A model generated the notes under the pieces. It searched no databases. It had not been told where the DNA came from and was given only the letters and a program-made list of their open reading frames with translations. The position numbers and the translations under genes are program-made. From Actinomycetes bacterium (GTDB lineage Bacteria; Actinomycetota; Actinomycetes; Streptosporangiales; Streptosporangiaceae), in the NCBI GenBank assembly GCA_025964575.1, contig JAOPYO010000054.1:1-64000 (forward strand): a DNA stretch of 64,000 bases, read 5' to 3'. Each line of letters starts with the position of its first letter. Positions within the stretch are counted from its first letter, which is position 1. Positions 1 to 8,296 of this stretch are shown piece after piece.

Positions 1-362
1 ACCAACCTCGAAACGAGCCGCTGACAGACGATCTAGCCACGGGACACCCGCCCACCAACAGCAGGAGCACTCACGAACACCGTCATACCAGCACCCTGAC
101 CAGCCCGTTCAGGATGGCGCAAGCTCATATTGGGGCGGGCGAGGTCGACCACTGCCAGGCCTGGGCGCGGAAGACGCTGACAGCTTGGCGTGTGTCCAGC
201 GTCCCGTAGGGCGTTTGATCGCCCGGGGCGGCGCGGGTCGTAGATCGCCACGCGGTACTTCCGCGACGGGATCGGGACCACGCCGGCGCAACCCGTGACG
301 TCGCCGGATGCGTATCAGCGGTTTGTCAGCGGTCTCTTCAGGGGGCATCAGCGGGCTCGGTC
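1..362. other. Left-edge stretch with no recognised gene
   Basis: Only short, overlapping open frames on the minus strand are present and none resembles a family I recognise. The stretch probably holds the upstream region of the DrrA-like gene. I see no clear promoter, tRNA or insertion-sequence end. A decayed gene fragment cannot be excluded. Confidence 0.4.
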
Positions 363-389
363 ATGGTTACGGCACAGGAAAGAACGACC

Positions 390-1346
390 ATGAAACGAGG
401 GAACATGACCCCCCAGTCGAACCAGCCGGCGATCGCGGCCACCGGGCTGCGTAAGGCGTACGGAGACAAGACCGTCCTGGACGGTATCGATCTCCACGTC
501 CCAGCGGGAACGATCTTCGCGCTGCTGGGCCCCAATGGCGCCGGGAAGACCACGGCGGTGCAGATTCTGTCCACGTTGATCAGGGCCGACGCCGGTCAGG
601 TGCGGGTTGCCGGGCATGACCTGGTCACCGAGCCCGATGCGGTGCGGGCCGCGATCGGTGTCACCGGGCAGTTCTCAGCGGTGGACAAGCTGCTGACCGC
701 CGAGGAGAACCTGCACCTGATGGCGGATCTGCGTCATCTGAGCAAGGCCGACGGCCGGCGGCGGGCCGCGGAGCTGCTGGAGGGGTTCGATCTGGTCGAC
801 GTGGCCAAGAAGACGGCCGGTACCTTCTCCGGCGGGATGCTGCGCCGGCTGGATCTGGCGATGACCTTGGTCGGTGACCCGCGGATCATCTTCCTGGACG
901 AGCCGACCACCGGTCTGGACCCGCGTAGCCGCCGTGGCATGTGGCAGATCATCCGCGAGCTCGTCGCCGGCGGCGTCACGATCTTCCTGACCACGCAGTA
1001 CCTGGAGGAGGCCGACCAACTCGCCGACCGCATCGCCGTGCTGGACAACGGAAAGCTGGTCGCCGAGGGCACCGCACAAGAGCTCAAGCGGCTGGTGCCA
1101 GGTGGGCACATCAGCCTGCAGTTCACCGACCCGAGCGGGCTGGAGCGGGCCGCCCGCACGCTCGGCGAGGTCTCCCGCGACGACGACGCGCTCACCCTGC
1201 AGGTCCCCAGCGATGGCGGCGTCCAGTCCTTGCGGTCCCTGCTCGACCTGCTCGACGCCAAGGCGATCGAGGTCGACGGGCTGACCGTGCACACCCCCGA
1301 TCTCGACGACGTATTCCTCGCCCTCACCGGCCAGCCCACCAAGTAG
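390..1346 (+). CDS. DrrA-like daunorubicin-resistance-type ABC transporter ATP-binding protein
   Basis: Cytoplasmic ATPase subunit of a two-gene ABC exporter. Visible motifs are Walker A (GPNGAGKTT, about residue 40), signature SGGMLRRLDLAM (about 145), Walker B IIFLDEP followed by TTGLDPRSRR, and a switch region TQYLEEADQLADRIAVLDNG. The C-terminal region after NGKLVAEGT, ending TPDLDDVFLALTG, is typical of the DrrA/CcmA drug-export group. About 318 residues, normal for the family. The ATG at 390 is chosen because AGGAAAG lies about 8 bases upstream; in-frame ATGs at 363 and 405 are alternatives. The permease gene begins 12 bases after the stop, so the two form an operon. Substrate is unknown; the neighbouring SARP regulator suggests a secondary metabolite, which is inference. 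Confidence 0.92.
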   Translation: MKRGNMTPQSNQPAIAATGLRKAYGDKTVLDGIDLHVPAGTIFALLGPNGAGKTTAVQILSTLIRADAGQVRVAGHDLVTEPDAVRAAIGVTGQFSAVDKLLTAEENLHLMADLRHLSKADGRRRAAELLEGFDLVDVAKKTAGTFSGGMLRRLDLAMTLVGDPRIIFLDEPTTGLDPRSRRGMWQIIRELVAGGVTIFLTTQYLEEADQLADRIAVLDNGKLVAEGTAQELKRLVPGGHISLQFTDPSGLERAARTLGEVSRDDDALTLQVPSDGGVQSLRSLLDLLDAKAIEVDGLTVHTPDLDDVFLALTGQPTK

Positions 1347-1358
1347 AGGAGACCTTCG

Positions 1359-2132
1359 ATGAGCACCACGTCCTATGCCCTGCGCGATTCCGCGACCATG
1401 CTGCGCCGCAACCTCAAGCACGCCCTGCGCTACCCCGGGCTCACCCTAGGGACCATCGCAGTCCCGATCATCTTCCTGCTGCTGTTCGTCTACGTCCTCG
1501 GTGGCGCCCTGGGCGCCGGTATCGGCACCGGCACCGACTACATCAACTACCTCGCCCCCGGCATCATTCTGATGACCGTGGCCGCGGCCTCCATGACCAC
1601 GGCGGTGTCCGTCTGCACCGACCTGACCGAAGGCATCATCGCCCGGTTCCGCACCATGGCCATCTCCCGAGCCTCGGTACTGGTCGGGCACGTCCTCGGC
1701 AGCGTGATCCAGACCATGGTCAGCATCGTGTTCGTCATCGGTATCGCCGTGTTGGTCGGATTCCGGCCCACCGCCGACCTCGTGCACTGGATCGCCGCAC
1801 TGGGGCTCATCGCACTGCTCGCCCTCGCGGTGACCTGGCTGGCCGTCGCACTCGGCACCCTGAGCAAGAGCCCCGAAGGGGCGAGCAACCTGGTACTGCC
1901 CCTCGCGCTGCTGCCGTTCATAGGCAGCACGTTCGTCCCCACCGACTCCATGTCGGCCGGGGTCCGGGTCTTCGCCGAATACCAGCCCTTCACCCCGATC
2001 ATCGAGACGATCCGGGGGCTGCTGATGGGCACCCCGATTGGCCACAACGGGATCGTCGCCGTCGCCTGGTGCCTCGCCATCACCGTGCTCGCATACCTCT
2101 GGGCCACGAAGCTGTTCAACCGCCAAGCGTGA
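1359..2132 (+). CDS. DrrB-like ABC-2 type transporter permease
   Basis: Membrane subunit partnering the ATPase just upstream. The 257-residue protein shows about six hydrophobic segments of the ABC2-membrane fold and a family-typical loop (DLTEGIIARFRTMAISRASVL). The end, ATKLFNRQA after the last membrane helix, is typical of DrrB proteins. The start at 1359 follows GAGGAGA by about 6 bases. The stop lies about 17 bases inside the proposed end of the convergent SARP gene. Role: ATP-driven export of a small molecule across the cytoplasmic membrane, substrate unknown. Confidence 0.9.
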   Translation: MSTTSYALRDSATMLRRNLKHALRYPGLTLGTIAVPIIFLLLFVYVLGGALGAGIGTGTDYINYLAPGIILMTVAAASMTTAVSVCTDLTEGIIARFRTMAISRASVLVGHVLGSVIQTMVSIVFVIGIAVLVGFRPTADLVHWIAALGLIALLALAVTWLAVALGTLSKSPEGASNLVLPLALLPFIGSTFVPTDSMSAGVRVFAEYQPFTPIIETIRGLLMGTPIGHNGIVAVAWCLAITVLAYLWATKLFNRQA

Positions 2133-5100
2133 CCGCGGCGAGCTCCCGTACGGATTCGATGCGCACGCCGGTACCACCGCGCGCCGCCTGGCGAACTCCT
2201 CGCCGAGCGCGGCGCGCGTCGCCGTCTCCACCCGTACCGCGTCGGGCCGCGACAGGTCCGGCCCGCCCCGTACCGCGTCGCTCGCCGACAGCAGCCGGGC
2301 CGCCTCATACGGCTGGTCCTGGCGCAACGCCTGGTCCGCGATGCCGACCAGGACCTGACCGACCGTGGGATAGTGCATGGCTTCCAGTGCCAGGCCGAGT
2401 GCCTCGGCACGGTGCGCGCGGGCCGAGGCCAGGTCACCCTCAAGCGCGTCCAGATACCCCAGCGAGTCGAAGATCATCGCACGGAACACCGGGTGGACGG
2501 TGAGGTGCCGCAACCCCGCCTCGGCTCGAGCCAGCTCCGTGCGCGCCGTACTCAGATCGCCGGTCCAGAGAGCGAGTTCGGCCTTGGCGTGGCCCATCAT
2601 GGCGAGGGCGTCCGGCCAGCCGACCTGCTCGGCGTCCCGCTCCGCCTCGGCCATGGACACGGCGCTCCCCGCCGGGTCGCCGAGCAGCCAGCGCAGCTGA
2701 CCCACCTTGACCCGCATGTACAGCACGTCCTCGAAGATCCCCAGCTCCGTGGCGAGGGCGATGGCCTGCTCGTAGTGGCCGAGCGCCGCGGCCAGATCGC
2801 CGCGCTGGGCGACCAGATCGGCCAGCACGGTGAGGGCGAACGACATACCCCACCGCTCACCGATCGTACGGAGTTCCGTCAGGGCCGACTCGGCCTCGGC
2901 TTCGGCCTCGGCGTGCCGGCCACCGAAGTTGAGCAACGCGCGGGCGCGGTGCAGCCGAATCTGCGTCCGCACCCACGGATCCTCGTCGGAGAGTGCTGTG
3001 TCGATCGCGTCCAGCGGCACCACCGACGACTCGTGGGCGCTCCGCATCAGCCGGTCCAGTGGCTCGAGCAACCGGATCAACGGGTTGCGGGACCGTGTCC
3101 CCTGAGCGAGCTCTTGGGCCTTGCGCAGCAACCCTTCGGCCTCGCGCTCATCGCCCAGCCCGGACGTGGTGAACAGTACGGAGACCGCGCAGGCCACTGC
3201 CAGCACCTCGGTGTCGACCTCGCCGGGCAGCGCCAGGGCCTCCGTCGCGAGCTCGGCGCCCTCCGCCTTGTGGCCGCTGAGCCACCAGTACCAGCCGGCC
3301 GCCGCCACCAGCCGCAGGGCGGTCCGCGCGTCCCCCGCCGCGATGGCACCGCGCAGCGCGGCGTTGAGGTTGTCGTGGTCGGCGGTGAGCCGGTCGAGCC
3401 AGACCAGCTGCTCGGCCCCGCGCAGGTGCGGATCGGCGGCCTCGGCGAGTTCGGCGAAGTAGGCGGCGTGCGCCTGGCGGATCCGCTCCCGCTCGCCGGC
3501 CTCCGCCAGCCGTTCGAGGCCGTACGCCTTGATCGTCTCCAGCATCCGGTAGCGCCCCTCACCGGTGGCGACCAGCAGTGACTTGTCGGAGAGCGCGTCC
3601 AGCAGTGCCAGCACCTCCGCGCCGTCGGCGCACACCCGCTCGGCCGCTTCCACCGTCGCGCCGCCGCTGAACACCGCGAGCCGCCGCAGTACCGCCCGCT
3701 CCGCGCCGGTCAGCAGGTCCCAGCTCCAGTCGACCACGGCCCGCAACGTCTGGTGCCGGGGCAGTGCCATCCGCGAACCGCCGGTGAGCAGCCGGAACCG
3801 GTCGTCGAGCCGCCCGGCCAGCTGTTCGGCGCTGAGGCTGCGAAGCCGCGCCGCGGCCAGCTCGATGGCCAGCGGCAGACCGTCCAACGCCCGGCAGATC
3901 CGCATCACGGCCGGTACCGTCCGCTCGGTCACCTCGAAGCCCGGCCGCGCCGCGACCGCCCGGTCGGCGAGCAGCCGGACCGCTGGGTACGACATCGCCT
4001 CGGCCACGCCGGCGCCCTCCGGCGGCAGAGCCAGCCGCTCCACCGGCCACAGCGCCTCACCGGTAATGCCGAGCGGCTCCCGGCTCGTCGCGAGGATCCG
4101 TAGTCGCGGGCACTCGCCCAGCAGCCGGTCGGCGAGTCCGGCGACCGCCCCGATCAGGTGCTCACAGTTGTCCAGCACCAGCAACGTGCTCCGGGTGCGC
4201 AGCGCCGCCACCAGCCGGTCGAGTGGTTCCCCCACCGGCCCCATGCTCATCGACCCCTGCTCCCGCAGCCCCATCGCGGCCAGCACCGCCTGGGGCACAT
4301 CGGCTCCGTCGATGAGCGGTGCGAACTCCACCAGCCAGACACCGTCCGGCAGCCGGCCGAGCAGCGGGCGGGCCGCCTCGACGGACAACCGGGTCTTCCC
4401 GGTGCCGCCCGGCCCGGTGAGCGTGGTGAGCCGGTACTCGCCGATCAACTTGCCGACCTGGGCGACGTCCTCGTCGCGGCCGACGAAGCTGGTCAGCCCA
4501 GTGCGCAGGTTCGTCTGTGGCCGGATATCCACAGTGACGGGTGGGGTCTTGGGGACGGGCGCCGGGTTGACCTCGCCCCGCAGCACCGCGGTATGCAGTG
4601 CGGACAGCTCCGCCGACGGGTCGGCGCCCAGCTCGTCGGCGAGGACTTCGCGCGCTCGCTCGTAGACCGTGAGCGCCTCGGCCGGGCGCCCGGCCGCCAC
4701 CAGCGCTCGCATCAGTGCGCCGACCATCCGCTCCCGCAGCGGATGCTCGGCCACCAGCGAAAACAGCTCGGAGGTCAGCTCGCGACCCCGACCCAGCCGA
4801 AGGTCCGCCTCGATCCGGTCCTCCAGCGCCGCCACCCGAAGCTCCGACAGCCGAGCCACCGGCGCCCGGAAGAAGTCCACGCTCGCCACGTCCAGCAACG
4901 CCGGACCACGCCACAGATCCAGCGCCTCACGCAGGATTCGAGCAGCGCGTGCGGCATCCTCGGGCAGTGCCGAGCGCCCCGCCGCGACCAGGCGCTCGAA
5001 GCGCGTCACGTCCACCGCGTCAGCCTCGATCACCAGTCGATACCCGGCCGGGTGGGACTCGACCTCCACCCCGGGCAGCACCCGGCGCAGCCGCGACACC

Positions 5101-5297
5101 AACGCCTGCAGCGCATTCGCCGCCCCCATCGGCGGGTCGTTGTCCCAGATCCCGTCGATCAGCAGGTCGGAGGAGACCATCCGGCCCGGCTCGAGCGCCA
5201 GCAAGATCAACAACCTGCGCAACCGGGCACCCCCCACGACGGTGGCGGCACCGTCGTCGGTCTGGGCCTCCAGTGGCCCCAACATCCCAATCCGCAT
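2116..5297 (-). CDS. AfsR/SARP-family regulator (winged helix, BTAD, NB-ARC ATPase, TPR), probable frameshift near the 3' end
   Basis: Large transcriptional regulator. Order seen: an OmpR-like winged helix (residues 1-90, starting MRIGMLGPLEA), a BTAD helical domain (about 95-240), an STAND/NB-ARC ATPase (P-loop GPGGTGKTR near 295, Walker B TLLVLDNCEHL near 375), then a long helical TPR-like region. Such proteins activate secondary-metabolite genes. The open frame runs on to 1446 antisense to the permease, but that extra 220-residue tail looks like antisense translation. After ALGEEFA (about 2190) a one-base frame change gives an ending GVRIESVRELAAVTLGG and a stop at 2116-2118. I therefore end the gene there with a frameshift at about 2181-2200; it may be a true mutation or a sequence error. 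The ATG at 5297 is preferred to the GTG at 5303. Confidence 0.8.
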
Positions 5298-5491
5298 GAT
5301 CACGATTGTGCCCGAGTGTCAGCTATTTGGGGTAAACGCCGACTACTACAATTGGGGCGCCGGGCTCGCTCGTCGGCCGGAGCGGTTTGGCCGGTGGGGG
5401 TTTCGGTTCGAGTCCGACTGGGAGCTGGACCCCCATGACGCTGACCAGCGGATTCGGGGTAGAGCTGGATGTGGCCCATGGCTAAAATGAA

Positions 5492-5524
5492 AGAAGACTC
5501 CAGGTCAGAGACCTGGAGTCTTCT
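5492..5524 (-). terminator. Intrinsic terminator after tRNA-Leu
   Basis: A perfect 14-bp inverted repeat (arms 5492-5505 and 5511-5524, loop of 5) is followed on the minus strand by a T-rich run (TTTCATTTTAG). It lies 11 bases past the 3' end of tRNA-Leu. Confidence 0.85.
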
Positions 5525-5535
5525 CCAGCGAGTTG

Positions 5536-5621
5536 TGTCCGAGGGGGGACTTGAACCCCCATGCCCCGTAAAGGGCACTAGCACCTCAAGCTAGCGCGTC
5601 TGCCAATTCCGCCACCCGGAC
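5536..5621 (-). tRNA. tRNA-Leu (anticodon GAG)
   Basis: An 86-nt class II tRNA. The acceptor arms GTCCGGG and CTCGGAC pair with one G-U. The anticodon stem is CTAGC/GCTAG around loop TTGAGGT, giving anticodon GAG. There is a long variable arm and a T-loop GGTTCAAGTCC. CCA is not encoded. The next base on the minus strand, A, fits the leucine discriminator. It reads CUC and CUU codons. Confidence 0.95.
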
Positions 5622-5740
5622 TTGCTTGCGCGCTCCAGCGCGCTGCGGCGGGCCAACCATACCAAAGGTCCGGAGTCGCGGCGAAGTCGATCGCGCGGCA
5701 CGATGGACCGGGTAGGACCCGAGGCGCGAAGGAGAGCATC

Positions 5741-7051
5741 ATGGCCGACCAGCCAACCGCGGAAGACGAGGTCGTCGAGCTGTGCCGCGACCTCATCCGG
5801 ATCGACTCCAGCAACCCCGGCGATCACTCCGGGCCCGGTGAACGCGGGGCTGCGGAGTACGTCGCGGAGCAGCTCGCCGAGTTCGGCCTGGAGCCGCAGC
5901 TCTTCGAGTCCCACACCAAGCGGACCAGCCTGGTCGTACGGATCGAGGGCGAGGACAGCACCAGGGACGCCCTGCTGCTACACGGCCATCTTGACGTGGT
6001 GCCGGCGCAGAAGGAGGACTGGACGGTCGACCCGTTCAGCGGCGAGATCCAGGACGGCTGCGTGTGGGGTCGGGGCGCGGTCGACATGAAGGACATGGAC
6101 GCGATGATCCTCGCGGTCATCCGGCAGCGGCTGAGAGAAGGCAGGAGGCCCCCGAGGGACGTCGTGCTGGCCTTCCTGGCCGACGAGGAGGCCGGCGGCA
6201 TGTGGGGCGCCCAGTGGCTGGTCGACCAGCATCCTGAGCTGTTCGAGGGCTGCACCGAGGCGGTCGGCGAGGTCGGCGGCTTCAGCCTCACCGTCCCGGG
6301 CGACAAACGGCTCTACCTGATCGAAACGGCGGAGAAGGGCCTGGCCTGGATGCGCCTCACCGCGCAGGGGCGGGCCGGGCACGGCTCGATGGTGCACCCG
6401 GAGAACGCGGTCACCGAGCTCGCGGCGGCGGTGGCACGGCTCGGCACGCACGAGTTTCCGATCCGGCTGACCAAGACCGTGCGCGCGTTCCTCGAGACGG
6501 CCTGCGATGCGTACGGGATCGAATTCGATCCGGACGACCCGGAGAAAGCGATCAAAGAACTCGGTCCACTGGCGAGAATGATCGGCGCAACCATAAGAAA
6601 TACCCTTAATCCGACAATGCTGGACGCTGGGTATAAGACCAATGTAATTCCCCAGGAAGCGACCGCTCAGGTGGACGGCCGGTTCCTGCCCGGTCACGAG
6701 GACGAGTTCTTCGCGACCGTCGACCAGCTGCTCGGCCCCAAGGTGACGAGGGAGTTCGTCCACCATGACGCCGCAGTGGAGACCGACTACGAAGGTGCCC
6801 TGGTGGCGGCCATGGAGACGGCACTGAAGGCCGAGGACCCGGGGGCCTGGCCGGTGCCGTACTGCCTGTCCGGCGGCACCGACGCCAAGGCGTTCGCCCG
6901 GCTCGGCATGCGCTGCTACGGCTTCGCGCCGCTCCGGCTTCCCCCGGAATTGGACTTTTCCGGAATGTTCCATGGCATCGATGAGCGGGTTCCGGTCGAC
7001 GGACTGCGCTTTGGCGTGCGGGTTCTCGACCGTTTCCTTGATCTCTCCTGA
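5741..7051 (+). CDS. M20/M25/M40 family metallohydrolase (dipeptidase/deacylase-like)
   Basis: Probable cytoplasmic zinc-dependent peptidase or amidohydrolase of 436 residues. Metal and catalytic motifs visible: HGHLDVVP (His83, Asp85), GRGAVDMKD (Asp115), the Glu pair in ADEEAGG (149-150), and a final FHGIDERVP histidine near the C terminus. An internal dimerisation domain begins near GLAWMRLTAQGRAGHGS. The ATG at 5741 follows GAAGGAGAG. The stretch at about 6550-6660 is locally richer in A+T than the rest, without breaking the frame. The M20 family hydrolyses dipeptides, N-acyl amino acids or similar amides; the exact substrate cannot be assigned. The neighbours give no pathway context. Confidence 0.9.
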   Translation: MADQPTAEDEVVELCRDLIRIDSSNPGDHSGPGERGAAEYVAEQLAEFGLEPQLFESHTKRTSLVVRIEGEDSTRDALLLHGHLDVVPAQKEDWTVDPFSGEIQDGCVWGRGAVDMKDMDAMILAVIRQRLREGRRPPRDVVLAFLADEEAGGMWGAQWLVDQHPELFEGCTEAVGEVGGFSLTVPGDKRLYLIETAEKGLAWMRLTAQGRAGHGSMVHPENAVTELAAAVARLGTHEFPIRLTKTVRAFLETACDAYGIEFDPDDPEKAIKELGPLARMIGATIRNTLNPTMLDAGYKTNVIPQEATAQVDGRFLPGHEDEFFATVDQLLGPKVTREFVHHDAAVETDYEGALVAAMETALKAEDPGAWPVPYCLSGGTDAKAFARLGMRCYGFAPLRLPPELDFSGMFHGIDERVPVDGLRFGVRVLDRFLDLS

Positions 7052-7082
7052 ATTAGTAAAAAAACCTTCTCGGAATTACTGT

Positions 7083-7169
7083 GGCACACGCGAAGCGTGG
7101 TGCTACGGTAACCCTCCGTAGGGAGTTACTTGGTACTCCCTTGAGGGTGGGGACACCGCCGAGGAGGAT
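7083..7169 (+). promoter_or_regulatory. Run of small hairpins before the secreted-protein genes
   Basis: Three short inverted repeats sit in a row: CACGC/GCGTG (7087-7099), CTACGG/CCGTAG (7103-7121) and GGGAGT/ACTCCC (7121-7140). A strong ribosome site, GAGGAGG, lies before the GTG at 7172. The repeats could be regulator sites or a structured leader. No known riboswitch class was recognised. Confidence 0.4.
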
Positions 7170-7171
7170 TC

Positions 7172-8155
7172 GTGGCAGCTGGGCAGCCGCAGGAACGGAC
7201 GGCCTCCGTCCGCCTGCGCTCCATGCTGTCCCGGCGTCATTCCTCGACGGTTCGTCGCCTGCTCGTGGTCGGGGGGATCGCGGTGGCCGGCTGGCTGCTC
7301 GGCAGTGCCGGGCAGGCTCATGCCGACACCGCAGTCCCTGAACCCGTTGCCGCCGTGCTGCCTCATACCCCGTTCAGCCCCGTTGTCGACGGCACGGGAC
7401 TGGCGGGGAACGTGCTGCACGGGGCACCTGACCGGGCCCCGGTCCACGCGCAGTCCGTTCACAGCTCCACGAAGACGACCTCCAGTGCCGCCCCCTCATC
7501 ACCGGCGCATTCGCGAGGTCGTACGGCGGGAGGCACCGTGAGCGGGGCACTCTCCGCAACCCGGGTGTCGGCTGCGTCCGTGCCGCACGGCGCCATCAGT
7601 GATCTCGCACACACACTGGTCGATCCGGTGCTGAACCTGTTCGGCCAGGGAGGGATACACGGCGCCGCCACCACGGTGAGCGACGCTCTGTTCGTACGTC
7701 CGCCGGCGATCTTCCAAGAACTGCCCGGCAAGATCAAGCGGGCGATGGCCGGCCTCGCGTCGGCAGGATCGGCGGCGAGTCGTACATCTCCCGGCGTCTC
7801 TTGGGCCCTATGGCACCGCGAAGGTGCGGCTGCCGGCAGTGGTGACCGGAGGACGGCGGACGCCGTCGCGGCGGGCACTGCATCGGGGGCGCCCGAGAGC
7901 ACCGGGAGCGGTCGGATCGTCACTCGTGCGGCCTTCTCGCACCCGGCACCCGGGCCGGAGTTCCCCCGGCCGATGAGCCCGCAGTCCGGAGGGGTGTCGA
8001 TCCTGTCCGGCACCGCCCTCACGGGTGCGGGGCTCGGTCATGCCATCAGGCCTGGGGCTCATGCCCGGCCGACGTTCGTCCTCCCGCCGGTGCTCGGCGC
8101 GGTTCCTCCCGCGGTGCACGCGGCCACGGACGAGCCTTCTCTCTCACCCGACTAG
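7172..8155 (+). CDS. Secreted protein of unknown function
   Basis: The 327-residue product begins with a long positively charged N region (RRHSSTVRR) and a hydrophobic core (LLVVGGIAVAGWLLGSAG) ending AHA, so an exported protein with signal cleavage near residue 50 is likely. The mature part is rich in Ala, Pro, Gly and Ser, has no recognised domain and no C-terminal anchor. The GTG start is supported by GAGGAGG just upstream. It lies 141 bases before the chaplin-repeat gene in the same direction, so the two may be co-expressed surface components; that is inference. Confidence 0.75.
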   Translation: MAAGQPQERTASVRLRSMLSRRHSSTVRRLLVVGGIAVAGWLLGSAGQAHADTAVPEPVAAVLPHTPFSPVVDGTGLAGNVLHGAPDRAPVHAQSVHSSTKTTSSAAPSSPAHSRGRTAGGTVSGALSATRVSAASVPHGAISDLAHTLVDPVLNLFGQGGIHGAATTVSDALFVRPPAIFQELPGKIKRAMAGLASAGSAASRTSPGVSWALWHREGAAAGSGDRRTADAVAAGTASGAPESTGSGRIVTRAAFSHPAPGPEFPRPMSPQSGGVSILSGTALTGAGLGHAIRPGAHARPTFVLPPVLGAVPPAVHAATDEPSLSPD

Positions 8156-8296
8156 TCACACCCCACCGGTCCCCGGCTCCAGCATGACCTGGGCCGTGGC
8201 CGAGGGCGTGCCGTCCCCCCGGCGGTACGTCGGTAGTCAAACGAACACATCCAGCAACTCTCCAATCAGTCGATCTCCATGCAAGGGAGCAATCCA

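Noticed and set aside
1446-2115. Antisense continuation of the SARP frame through the permease gene
   Set aside because: The sequence is low-complexity His/Asp/Gly/Gln-rich, typical of antisense reading in high-GC DNA. The permease on the plus strand is a clear family member.
2373-5438. Long plus-strand frames opposite the SARP gene
   Set aside because: Gln/Arg/Pro-rich shadow frames without domains; the minus-strand gene has four recognisable regions.
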